Source: an uncultured Isosphaeraceae bacterium
GTDB lineage: Bacteria > Planctomycetota > Planctomycetia > Isosphaerales > Isosphaeraceae
NCBI GenBank assembly: GCA_945957605.1
Contig: CAMFLR010000001.1
Span: 496,001-560,000, forward strand
Direction of reading: 5' to 3'
Length of the DNA stretch: 64,000 nucleotides
Positions within the stretch are counted from its first letter, which is position 1. Every line of letters starts with the position of its first letter. Position numbers and translations under genes: made by a program. The notes beneath the pieces are model-generated. The model had not been told where the DNA came from and did not search any database. It worked only from the letters and a program-made list of their open reading frames with translations. Below, piece by piece: positions 8,576-22,230 of this stretch.

Positions 8576-9364
8576 TCAGAATTTTAGAGAGAGGCCATCG
8601 TAGGCCAGACGCACGTTTTTCGGCAAGGCAGACTCCGTGGCCTCATGATCGAAAACGTGTGAAAGATGGGTGAAGTATGCCTGTTTTGGCTGGGTTCGCG
8701 CAACGACTCCGAGCGCTTCTTCGAGACTGAAATGCGTGGGGTGTGGCTCAACTCGCAAAGCATCAAGGATCAGGATGTCGAGCCCTTCGAGCAGCGGCCA
8801 GCTCTCGTCGGGAATGCGGTTCACGTCGGTGCAATAGGCAAGATTACCGATTCGGAAACCGAGGACGCGAAAGCGGCCGTGTTCGAGACGGATCGGCGTA
8901 ACCACCTGTCCTAGCACGACAAACGGCTGCGCAGGCGCGATCCGCTCAAAGACGACTTGCGGCACACCGCCGGCGGGCATCTTCGTGGCGTGCTCGTTGA
9001 ACGCATAAGAGAAGACTTGGCGGATATTCGCCTCGACGAAGTCTTCGCAGAAGATCGGCACGGGAGCGCCGGTCATTTTAGGAAAGAGCCGGGCGTCGTC
9101 GAGTCCGAAAAGGTGGTCGGCATGAGAATGCGTGAACGCGATCGCGTGCACGTATCCTACCTTTTCCCTGAGGAGCTGTAGCCGCATCTCGGGCGTGGTG
9201 TCGATCAGCAGCCGCCCCTGCGGGAATTCGAAGAGCACGCTGGGACGCGTTCTATGGTTACGAGGGTCGTTGGACAGGCAAACGTGGCAATCGCACCCCA
9301 GAACCGGCACACCCGTCGATGTCCCGCTGCCAAGAAAAACCAACCGGCGCTCGCCCTCGGACAT
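8576..9364 (-). CDS. MBL-fold phosphodiesterase, PhnP-like
   Basis: The 262-residue protein is a metallo-beta-lactamase-fold hydrolase. The metal motif THSHADH lies at about residues 78-84. Near the N terminus is SGTSTGVPVLGCDCHVC, the PhnP-type segment with a cysteine pair. PhnP hydrolyses phosphoribosyl cyclic phosphate, but many relatives have other substrates, and no other phosphonate gene is nearby. The ATG at 9364 was preferred to a GTG three codons upstream because an AGG lies 8 bases before it. Confidence 0.85.
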   Translation of the reverse strand: MSEGERRLVFLGSGTSTGVPVLGCDCHVCLSNDPRNHRTRPSVLFEFPQGRLLIDTTPEMRLQLLREKVGYVHAIAFTHSHADHLFGLDDARLFPKMTGAPVPIFCEDFVEANIRQVFSYAFNEHATKMPAGGVPQVVFERIAPAQPFVVLGQVVTPIRLEHGRFRVLGFRIGNLAYCTDVNRIPDESWPLLEGLDILILDALRVEPHPTHFSLEEALGVVARTQPKQAYFTHLSHVFDHEATESALPKNVRLAYDGLSLKF

Positions 9365-9755
9365 TCCATGCACCTGTGCTGGGGCGCGGTTCTCTGGCTG
9401 TGCTGAACCCGCGCTGGTGACTCAAATCCCCCGGAAGCCGTCGCATCATTCTACGCGGCACGTCGATGAGACGCGACGTCAGTCGACGATGGCAAGCGAA
9501 TGGGAGCGATTCTCAAAGCGATGGCTTGCTACGAGTGGGTGCATGTGTGCAGATTTCTCTTTGATTGGTGGCCGGCAAATCAGACTTCCCGAAACCCTGG
9601 CGAAAGTTTGGTCGTCGTCTGTCCATTAAGAGGTAGAGAGGCCCCTGAGCCAGACGTCACGTCGGCTTGACCGATGGGCCAGAATATCTCTAAAATACAC
9701 GTTACATTCGACTTAGAGCGGATAATCCGCAAACTCGGCGCGAGGCGATGCTGGA
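9365..9755. other. Divergent intergenic region before secA
   Basis: This 391-base stretch separates the PhnP-like gene from secA. No convincing gene is seen in it. The only clear element is the secA promoter near its right end. Confidence 0.6.
9667..9696 (+). promoter_or_regulatory. Sigma-70-like promoter of secA
   Basis: TTGACC and TAAAAT are separated by 18 bases, each with five of six consensus bases. The -10 element ends 59 bases before the secA ATG. The same TTGACC -35 sequence occurs before blaI-like and HAF genes in this window. Confidence 0.6.
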
Positions 9756-13361
<3,606 letters not shown>

Positions 13362-13420
13362 CGATCGTAACGGTCGTCCGGAAAAATCGGTGGTTTTTCC
13401 TCGCGCCTGAATCCAATGAG

Positions 13421-13448
13421 AACCTCCCGTGCTCCACGGGAGGTTTTT
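13421..13448 (+). terminator. Intrinsic terminator of secA
   Basis: CCTCCCGT and ACGGGAGG form an 8-bp perfect stem around a 5-base loop, followed by five Ts. It lies 60 bases after the secA stop. A weaker AT-rich inverted repeat (GGAAAAA / TTTTTCC) lies just before it at 13379-13400. Confidence 0.88.
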
Positions 13449-13644
13449 CCATGCCCCGACCTAAAGACAGTCAGAGTCTTAGATTACACGCCGAGTTCAG
13501 AGCATGGAGGCTTTGCCTGCATGCAAGCAATTACGCGGTGCTCATTGATGTGTGACGCGTAATTGAGGCGTTTACGATCGGGCTAGGTATGAGCCTTGCA
13601 TAGGTGGTCGGGCAACTGGAACATCCCGAGGGGAAGGATTCCCG

Positions 13645-14952
13645 ATGCCGATAGTGCTCAACTTGATTTATCTCGGTTTGATTACCCTGCTCTCGCCGGT
13701 GCTGGCGCTTCGGGCGTGGAAGACGGGCAAGTATCGCGAAGGGTGGGCCGAAAAGTTCTTCGGTCGCGCTCCTGTACGCGTTGGCGACGGCCCCTGCCTC
13801 TGGTTCCACGCCGTGAGCGTGGGCGAGGTACTGCTGCTCCGTCCGCTGATTGCCGAGTTCGCCAGGCGCCGACCGGGCTGGGAGATTGTGATCTCCGCGA
13901 CCACGTCGACCGGCCTCAAAGTGGCTCGCGAGACCTATCCCGATTTGGTGACGTTCTACGCTCCGCTCGACTTTTCGTGGGCGACGCACCGGGCGATCAG
14001 CCGTGTCCGGCCGACAATTCTTGCCCTCGTCGAGCTCGAAGTCTGGCCGAATCTCGTCCGCGCTGTGAAGCATGCGGGCGGACGGGTGGCGATCGTCAAC
14101 GGACGCCTGAGCGTTCGGAGCCATAAGGGATATCGCCGCCTTCGCGGTCCCCTGAGCAAGACATTCCGCCGGCTCGACAGCGTCGCCGTGCAGACGGACG
14201 AATACGCCGCGCGTTTCGCCGACCTGGGCGTGCCGCTCGACCGCATCAAGGTCACCGGCTCGGTGAAGTTCGATGGGCTCGAGGGGAATCGCGCAAATCC
14301 GCGCACGGTCGCCCTCAAGAAGGCCCTCAACCTCGGCTCCTCAGAAATCGTCTTCGTCGCCGGTAGCACGATGGACGGCGAGGAATCCGCTGCCCTGGCC
14401 GCCTATCGCAACGCGAGAATCACGCACCCGAGCCTTCGACTCGTCATCGTCCCCCGCCACGCGGAACGGTTTGAGCAAGTCGCGCAAATGCTCGAAGCGG
14501 CGGGAGAACGCGTGATTCGCCGCAGCAAGAACAATGCACGATCGCTCCAGGGCGAGCCGCCCGCAGTGATTCTCGTCGATACGCTCGGCGAACTTAGCGC
14601 GGTCTGGGGCCTTGCCGATATCGCGTTCGTGGGAGGCAGTCTTTTCCCCGGTCGCGGTGGTCAGAACATGATGGAGCCGGCGGCGTTTGGTGCGTCGGTG
14701 ATGTTCGGGTCGCACACAAGCAACTTCCGCGCGACTGTCGAGCAATTGTTGCATCGCGGCGGAGCCCGTCGGGTGAGCGATGCTGCTGACCTAAGAAACG
14801 CCCTGCTCGAAGATCTCGATGACCCCGAAACGGCCGCCGTTCGAGGCGCCACGGCGAGCGCGTTCGTGCTCGCACAAAATGGTGCTTCGCTCCGGACGTT
14901 TGATGAGATCGACCGGCTGGTCGACCTCCGAAGTCTCGATCGGGTGGCGTAA
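13645..14952 (+). CDS. waaA: 3-deoxy-D-manno-octulosonic acid (Kdo) transferase
   Basis: WaaA (KdtA) transfers Kdo from CMP-Kdo to lipid A precursors at the inner membrane. The 435-residue protein has an N-terminal hydrophobic anchor (residues 1-22) and the conserved WFHAVSVGEVLLLRPL segment with the catalytic-type Glu at 61. It also has ISATTSTG, LVELEVWPNLV, KVTGSVKFD, VPRHAERF, GGSLFPGRGGQNMMEPAA and the family C-terminal helix. This supports a lipid A-type outer membrane. A GAGGGGAAGG ribosome-binding site lies upstream. Confidence 0.96.
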   Translation: MPIVLNLIYLGLITLLSPVLALRAWKTGKYREGWAEKFFGRAPVRVGDGPCLWFHAVSVGEVLLLRPLIAEFARRRPGWEIVISATTSTGLKVARETYPDLVTFYAPLDFSWATHRAISRVRPTILALVELEVWPNLVRAVKHAGGRVAIVNGRLSVRSHKGYRRLRGPLSKTFRRLDSVAVQTDEYAARFADLGVPLDRIKVTGSVKFDGLEGNRANPRTVALKKALNLGSSEIVFVAGSTMDGEESAALAAYRNARITHPSLRLVIVPRHAERFEQVAQMLEAAGERVIRRSKNNARSLQGEPPAVILVDTLGELSAVWGLADIAFVGGSLFPGRGGQNMMEPAAFGASVMFGSHTSNFRATVEQLLHRGGARRVSDAADLRNALLEDLDDPETAAVRGATASAFVLAQNGASLRTFDEIDRLVDLRSLDRVA

Positions 14953-14966
14953 ACGCCGGCGACGAG

Positions 14967-15476
14967 TCACTTGCGATACTGATCGTCGCTGACGTGCTCC
15001 AGCCAGTCGACAACCTTGCCGTCGAGCTGTTCCTGAATTGCGATGTGTGCCATCGCGGTTGTGGGCGTGGCGCCGTGCCAGTGCTTTTCGCCGGGCGGGA
15101 ACCAGACGACATCACCAGGATGAACTTCCTCGATCGGTCCACCTTCGCGCTGAACCCAGCCGCAGCCGAAAGTGATGATCAGCGTTTGTCCCAGCGGATG
15201 CGTGTGCCAGGCCGTTCGCGCACCGGGCTCGAAGGTGACGCTATTGCCGGCGGCTTGAGCGGGCGGTTGCACGGGAAACAGCGGGTCAATTCGGACGGCA
15301 CCTGTGAACCAATCGGCCGGCCCTTTTGCAGATAGTCGCGAGCCCACACGCAGAATCTCCATACCGCTCTCCTTGATGCTATGAGAATATGCTTTAAAAT
15401 TTTGTACGTCGCCGAATGCCATGATTGCCAACCCTGCGCCGGCCGTCATCAGCAATTCGCGGCGGGAAATGGGCAT
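14967..15476 (-). CDS. Cupin-domain protein with Tat-like signal
   Basis: The 169-residue protein starts [20 protein letters not shown], a twin-arginine-like signal (SRRELL), so export in folded form is likely. The cupin barrel has WHTHPLGQ (His 91 and 93, Gln 97) and [12 protein letters not shown] (His 132 and 134), giving a full metal site. Such monocupins are often annotated as carboxymuconolactone-decarboxylase-associated or quercetinase-like; the substrate is unknown. The start is uncertain (ATG at 15491 is possible, TTG at 15563 unlikely). A terminator hairpin stands between it and the reductase gene upstream. Confidence 0.8.
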   Translation of the reverse strand: MPISRRELLMTAGAGLAIMAFGDVQNFKAYSHSIKESGMEILRVGSRLSAKGPADWFTGAVRIDPLFPVQPPAQAAGNSVTFEPGARTAWHTHPLGQTLIITFGCGWVQREGGPIEEVHPGDVVWFPPGEKHWHGATPTTAMAHIAIQEQLDGKVVDWLEHVSDDQYRK

Positions 15477-15514
15477 GCATGATGGGTACATGGATATCAA
15501 GTTGAGTTCGAATT

Positions 15515-15549
15515 GAAAAGGATGGCCCACACGTTTGTGAGGGCCATCC
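15515..15549 (-). terminator. Intrinsic terminator of the aldo/keto reductase gene
   Basis: GGATGGCCC and GGGCCATCC form a perfect 9-bp stem with a 12-base loop. On the minus strand the stem is followed by TTTTC, directly after the reductase stop. It would reduce read-through into the cupin gene. Confidence 0.85.
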
Positions 15550-15559
15550 GAAAATTGCT

Positions 15560-17631
<2,072 letters not shown>

Positions 17632-17816
17632 TGGCCGGTGGTCCCTGGATTGGTGATCCCTTACCCGGAAACATTAGAGGGACGCCAGCTCGAAACGGAA
17701 AGGATCGTTCCTCCAAATGTCTTGCCTAATTCTCTAGCCGCCTCCGTAAATCACTCAGATCGTGTCCAGTTTGGTAACCTAAACCTATGGCTGCTAACGC
17801 TCGCTGGGAGATGCAA

Positions 17817-18722
17817 ATGGAAGATCAGAACGATACTCGCAAACGTCTCGCTCGGCTGCTGAATGAAGTTGCGAGCGAAGAAGGAATGCATCCCACCGCC
17901 GTGGAAGGCGTGCAGGTGGTCCGCCGGTCGGAGCCCCTGCCCCGCGCACCGATGGTCTATCACCCGCGGATCATCATCGTCGGTCAGGGACAGAAACGGG
18001 CGTATATTGGCGATGAAGTTTATACATATAACGAGTATAACTATTTAGTCTCGTCTGTGCCGATGCCGGCAGAGTGCGAGGCTGACGCAAGTCCTGAAGT
18101 TCCGGTGCTGATTCTCGCGATCGATGTCGAGCCAACGATGCTCGGCGAGATGCTGCTCGAGATGGATGAATCACCCACTCCCGATGGCCCCACGCCCCTC
18201 GGCCTTTCGATCACGCCGATGAGTGAGGAACTGGGCGGTGCGGTGATCAGACTTCTCGAATGCCTGAAACGGCCGCTCGACAGCCGGATGCTCGGCCGCC
18301 AGACGGTTCGAGAGATCGTCTATCGGGTCCTGTGTGGCGAAAGTGGCGGGGCGCTTCGCGCGCTCGCGAGTCGCGACGACCATTTTTCGCGGATCGCTCG
18401 CGTGCTCAACCATATCCACCTGGCTTATGCACAGCCGCTGAGTTTGGAAAGCATGGCCAGAAGGGCGGGGATGAGCGTCTCGGCTTTTCACCATAACTTC
18501 AAACTCGTGACGGCGAGTTCACCGCTGCAATACTTGAAGCGAATTCGGCTCGACCATGCGCGGCGGTTGATGGCTCACGATGGGCACAACGCAAGCATGG
18601 CGGCTCGGGCTGTAGGGTACGAAAGTCCGTCGCAGTTCAGCCGCGAGTTCAAGCGACTGTTTGGAGCGACGCCCGTCGAACAGGCGGAACAGGTCCGGGC
18701 GCGGTTGGTTGTCACAACCTAA
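17817..18722 (+). CDS. AraC-family regulator, YqhC-like
   Basis: The protein of about 301 residues has an N-terminal AraC_N-type domain (YHPRIIIVGQGQKRAYIGDEVY, VSSVPMPAECE) and a C-terminal double helix-turn-helix. The latter includes LSLESMARRAGMSVSAFHHNF and AARAVGYESPSQFSREFKRLFG. This domain pairing is that of YqhC. The ATG at 17817 was chosen because GGGAG lies 6 bases before it; ATGs at 17787 and 17811 are in frame. It is transcribed divergently from the alcohol dehydrogenase-reductase genes over a 185-base shared region and probably regulates them. Confidence 0.9.
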   Translation: MEDQNDTRKRLARLLNEVASEEGMHPTAVEGVQVVRRSEPLPRAPMVYHPRIIIVGQGQKRAYIGDEVYTYNEYNYLVSSVPMPAECEADASPEVPVLILAIDVEPTMLGEMLLEMDESPTPDGPTPLGLSITPMSEELGGAVIRLLECLKRPLDSRMLGRQTVREIVYRVLCGESGGALRALASRDDHFSRIARVLNHIHLAYAQPLSLESMARRAGMSVSAFHHNFKLVTASSPLQYLKRIRLDHARRLMAHDGHNASMAARAVGYESPSQFSREFKRLFGATPVEQAEQVRARLVVTT

Positions 18723-18962
18723 GCTCGAATTGATCTTATTCTTGGCGTAAGCCCGAACGCTGGACCAATTTGCCTCGTTTATCAGTCGTTGGCATGAACG
18801 ATTGTGCGCGCATGCGACAACAGGGCGTTGATTTGGATCTCACATGGTGATTTTCATAGGGTGTTTTGACAGAATCTTGTTCCCTAATTACGACTTCTGA
18901 CGTAATGTAATCTCGAAGTCCCAGATCCAAAGGGACGGGCTAGCACTCTAAGGGAGGACGTG

Positions 18963-19292
18963 ATGAGCGAGAATGTCGCCGGCGAAGCCGCGCCGCAAGT
19001 GCAGCAGAATGAAGTTGTGGTCGACGATTCGGCCACGAAGCCCTCGTATTCCAACTTCTGCCGCGTGACCGCGACGCCGGAAGAGGTGATCCTGGATTTC
19101 GGCCTGAATCCTCAGCCGTTCGCCCAGGGCCGCCAGGACGTGAAGGCCAACGAGCGGATCGTAATGAATTTTTACACCGCCAAGCGCCTTCTCTCCGCCC
19201 TCTCGATGACGATCCAGCGCCACGAAGGCACCTTCGGTTCGATCGAGCTCGACGTTCGTCGTCGCGCCGGCGGCCAGGGCACCAACGCCTGA
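18963..19292 (+). CDS. DUF3467 domain protein
   Basis: The 109-residue protein matches DUF3467: YSNFCRVTATPEEVILDFGL, then RIVMNFYTAKRLLSALSMTIQRHE and FGSIELDVR. The function of the family is unknown. AGGGAGGA lies 5 bases before the ATG; a GTG directly before the ATG is also possible. A perfect TTGACA occurs at 18866 but no good -10 was found. The gene ends at a strong terminator and looks monocistronic. Confidence 0.85.
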   Translation: MSENVAGEAAPQVQQNEVVVDDSATKPSYSNFCRVTATPEEVILDFGLNPQPFAQGRQDVKANERIVMNFYTAKRLLSALSMTIQRHEGTFGSIELDVRRRAGGQGTNA

Positions 19293-19334
19293 TCCGAGTT
19301 AGCCCCCAAAGGCTTTCCGGCAGTTTGCTTCACG

Positions 19335-19367
19335 AAAGACCGGGGATCTTCCCCGGTCTTTCTATTT
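19335..19367 (+). terminator. Intrinsic terminator of the DUF3467 gene
   Basis: AAAGACCGGGGA and TCCCCGGTCTTT form a 12-bp perfect stem with a 3-base loop, followed by CTATTTT. The duplicated HAF leader begins directly at its T tract. Confidence 0.92.
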
Positions 19368-19490
19368 TAACTGTCCGGCATTGACCCGTTTACGTGAATG
19401 GATTAGATCATTCGCTGAGCCGGCAAGTCGTGGGCTAATCTGTTCGCCCACGCCCCTTCGCTGAGGAAGGATTCCTCGAATGCGATCAAT
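19366..19490 (+). repeat. 125-bp direct repeat, copy 1 (leader of HAF gene 1)
   Basis: This stretch is identical base for base to 20575-20699, 1209 bases downstream. It holds the whole upstream region and the first 11 bases of the coding sequence. It contains TTGACC at 19381 (a weak -10 follows) and GTGGGC/GCCCAC, a 6-bp hairpin. A second hairpin over the ribosome-binding site is listed separately. Confidence 0.95.
19463..19477 (+). promoter_or_regulatory. Hairpin over the ribosome-binding site, HAF gene 1
   Basis: GAGGAA, loop GGA, TTCCTC form a 6-bp hairpin that ends 2 bases before the ATG. The only Shine-Dalgarno-like bases (GAGGAAGGA) are inside it. It could lower or condition translation. 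Confidence 0.5.
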
Positions 19491-20469
19491 TCGCGGTCAC
19501 TGGAAATGCGTCATCCTTGGGATGCTCGGCCTACTTGCGCTAACGACAACCAAGGCACATGCTTCAGCCATGTATTCGGTGACTGGCCTGGGCATTCTTC
19601 CTGGAACCACCCAGAGTCTGGCGGTCGGAATCAATTCAAGCGGGCAAGTGATCGGTGTTTCCTACAATACTTCGCTCAACGACTCTGACGCCCAATCGTT
19701 TTTGTACAGCAGCGGTTCGCTTACTCGTGTTAGTCCCGTGGGTGGAGGCCCAGCGAAAGCGATTAACGATTCCGGAGTGATCGTAGGAGGCTCAAACATG
19801 TCAATCAATAATTCCGGAGAATATACTGTATTAACTGGCTCAGCGGGTCCAAACCTGTTGCAAACCGCCTCATCCACGATAAACTTACAACTATTGGAAC
19901 CCACTCATGTCAATGATTCCGGTGAGGTCGTTGGTACCTACTACTCGCCCGGTGCCGCATCTCGGATCGGCGTCTTCGAGAATGGCAAGCTCAACCTAAT
20001 AGGTGACCCAGGCTTAGGGATAAGCGGTAATAACAGTGGAGACATACTGGGAATCATCCCGGGACCGCAGAACAAGACGATTGTTTATCAAGCGAATGGA
20101 GCACAGGTCGATCTTTCGAAGCTTGCCGGAGGACTTGGTGCCGATGGCTACGCAATCAATGATCGCAGTCAAGTTGTCGGAAGTGTATATTCCGGCGCCC
20201 CATCTCCGGATCATGCGTTCATTTATACGAATGGTCAAGTTCTTGATTTGAACAGCCTCATTCCTCCCGGATCAGGCTGGCACTTGGACGAAGCTTTTGG
20301 AATCAACAACGCAGGTCAGATTGTTGGTCAGGGGACGATTGACGGTAATCAGCGTGCATTTCTTTTGACTCCTCAGGCCGTTCCCGAGCCACAGACCCTT
20401 GCGCTTTATGCAGGCGCGATCTTGGCCAGTTATTGCACTTTGCGACGCAAGAAAGTGGGAAATCCTTAA
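19480..20469 (+). CDS. HAF-repeat PEP-CTERM protein 1
   Basis: The 329-residue secreted protein has a signal peptide ending near AHASA. Repeated HAF-type blades follow (VGINSSGQVIGVSY, AINDSGVIVGG, HVNDSGEVVGTYY, AINDRSQVVGS, GINNAGQIVGQG). The C terminus has the PEP-CTERM sorting signal AVPEPQTLALYAG, a hydrophobic helix and RRKK. Such proteins are exported and handled by exosortase; no exosortase gene is in the window. It is a tandem paralog of the next gene, with near-identical signal peptides and diverged bodies. Confidence 0.9.
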   Translation: MRSIRGHWKCVILGMLGLLALTTTKAHASAMYSVTGLGILPGTTQSLAVGINSSGQVIGVSYNTSLNDSDAQSFLYSSGSLTRVSPVGGGPAKAINDSGVIVGGSNMSINNSGEYTVLTGSAGPNLLQTASSTINLQLLEPTHVNDSGEVVGTYYSPGAASRIGVFENGKLNLIGDPGLGISGNNSGDILGIIPGPQNKTIVYQANGAQVDLSKLAGGLGADGYAINDRSQVVGSVYSGAPSPDHAFIYTNGQVLDLNSLIPPGSGWHLDEAFGINNAGQIVGQGTIDGNQRAFLLTPQAVPEPQTLALYAGAILASYCTLRRKKVGNP

Positions 20470-20574
20470 TCTCGGCGTCCCAACGAGAATGCCTGATCGA
20501 ATTCGTCCCCTCTTCAGAATCTTGCACTCCAGTTCGGTGGGACTTTCAGGTTTAGGTAGGTTTGCAGGAGCCGC

Positions 20575-20699
20575 TTTAACTGTCCGGCATTGACCCGTTT
20601 ACGTGAATGGATTAGATCATTCGCTGAGCCGGCAAGTCGTGGGCTAATCTGTTCGCCCACGCCCCTTCGCTGAGGAAGGATTCCTCGAATGCGATCAAT
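20575..20699 (+). repeat. 125-bp direct repeat, copy 2 (leader of HAF gene 2)
   Basis: The stretch is identical to 19366-19490. It places the same promoter-like sequence, hairpins and first codons before the second HAF gene. Confidence 0.95.
20672..20686 (+). promoter_or_regulatory. Hairpin over the ribosome-binding site, HAF gene 2
   Basis: The same GAGGAA-GGA-TTCCTC hairpin as in copy 1 ends 2 bases before the ATG of the second gene. Confidence 0.5.
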
Positions 20700-21678
20700 C
20701 CGCGGTCACTGGAAATGCGTCATCATTGGGATTCTCGGCCTCCTTGCGCTAACGACAACCAAGGCACATGCTTCAGCCATGTATTCGGTAACTGACCTGG
20801 GCACCCTGCCTGGGACGACGCAAAGCGAAGCAGTTGGGATTAACGCGAGCGGACAAGTGGTTGGTGTTTCTTACAACACTTCTCCCCACGACTCCGATGC
20901 ACAGTCGTTTTTGTATAGCAGCGGAGCGCTTTCGGCCGTAACGCCCTTGGGAGGCGGTCCTGCGAATGCCATTAACGATTCCGGCTTGATTGTCGGAGGC
21001 AACATTACATCGGTGAACAATTCCGGAGACTATACAGTCGATACAGGATCCGCCGGGCCGAATCTCTTCCAATCCGGCGCAAGTTCCACAAATCTGCAAT
21101 TGCTGGAGCCGTACCATATCAACGATTCGGGACTAATCGTCGGCGCGTACCTGCCGCCTGGTGAAGCGATTCATGTTGGGATATTCCGGAACGGCAAGCT
21201 ATCACTTCCTGGCGAGCCAGGCGGTGGTCTCAGTGTTAACAACGCAGGTGACATACTCGCGATCGTCACAGGCCAGCAAAACAGAACCGTCATTTATCAC
21301 TCCGACGGGACCTCAACCGACCTTTCAAAAATCGCCAGCGGTTCGGGCGCGATGGGGAGAGCACTCAACGACCGCGATCAAGTCGTGGGAATTGTATACT
21401 CGAGCAACTCGATACCAGACCACGCGTTTATGTATAGCAGCGGCCAGATCTTCGATTTAAATAGCCTCATACCTCAGGGATCAGGTTGGCAACTGACTCA
21501 AGCATTCGGAATCAACAATGCAGGGCAGATCGTTGGTCAAGGAATGATCGACGGCGCTCAGCATGCGTTTTTGCTCACTCCTCAGGCCGTTCCGGAGCCG
21601 CAGACTTTCGTGTTGTACGTGGTCGCGACCTTTGTGGGCGTTTGTAATCTTCGACGCAAGAGAGTCGGAAATCCTTGA
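20689..21678 (+). CDS. HAF-repeat PEP-CTERM protein 2
   Basis: This 329-residue paralog has the same length as HAF gene 1. It has the same signal peptide with three conservative changes, HAF-type repeats (VGINASGQVVGVSY, AINDSGLIVGG, ALNDRDQVVGI, GINNAGQIVGQG), and the ending AVPEPQTFVLYV plus helix plus RRKR. The body is clearly diverged from copy 1, whereas the leader is identical. Both are probably surface-anchored or secreted. No terminator hairpin was seen after either copy. Confidence 0.9.
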   Translation: MRSIRGHWKCVIIGILGLLALTTTKAHASAMYSVTDLGTLPGTTQSEAVGINASGQVVGVSYNTSPHDSDAQSFLYSSGALSAVTPLGGGPANAINDSGLIVGGNITSVNNSGDYTVDTGSAGPNLFQSGASSTNLQLLEPYHINDSGLIVGAYLPPGEAIHVGIFRNGKLSLPGEPGGGLSVNNAGDILAIVTGQQNRTVIYHSDGTSTDLSKIASGSGAMGRALNDRDQVVGIVYSSNSIPDHAFMYSSGQIFDLNSLIPQGSGWQLTQAFGINNAGQIVGQGMIDGAQHAFLLTPQAVPEPQTFVLYVVATFVGVCNLRRKRVGNP

Positions 21679-22230
21679 GCTGGAAGAGTTCGAAGACCAT
21701 GTCGGGTCGAGTTTGTCCGCCGCTCAGAATCTACTCTAATCGCTGACTGCGACCCTTCGGGATTGTCAACGCTTGTAAGAGCAGCGACGCAAGGATCCGC
21801 GATTGCGATGAATCGCGGCTCACGAAGTGCGGGATTCATCGTCATGATCGGCTTTCGTGACCGAGCCTGCCGGCGTCAAAGTCCACGCAATTGGCAATTC
21901 GAGGCCCGCTGTTTGCCGTGGATGGCCGGACAGGTTTTCCCGGTTTTCCTGTTTTCTCCATCATATTGTCTTGATTCGCCAAATTGGTTTACGCGTCGCA
22001 TCGCGTTTGTTGGTACTAACCAGAATCTTCGGACCTTTCGTTTATCTCCGTACGGTCTTCCGGCCGATTCCTTTGGTAACGAGTATTCCGCGCTGACCGG
22101 TCTGCCGGTTCGTAAGGACATTCTCGATGTTCGGATGAACGGCGAGCGCCGGTCGCACCGATCATCATGATTGACGGGCACTTCGGCCTCGGTCCAGGAC
22201 GGACGAGTCATAGGTTTAGGAGATAACGGA
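21679..22230. other. Non-coding stretch before the subtilase gene
   Basis: These 552 bases hold no convincing gene; frames across them lack a family signature and a good ribosome-binding site. The last bases carry AGGAGA at 22218-22223, the ribosome-binding site of the next gene. Promoter elements could not be assigned. Confidence 0.5.

Noticed and set aside
19366-20699. 125-bp repeats as ends of a mobile element
   Set aside because: They are direct repeats that each start a HAF gene; no transposase, inverted ends or target duplication.
21763-22170. Possible 135-residue gene before the subtilase
   Set aside because: No ribosome-binding site, no domain, mixed composition.
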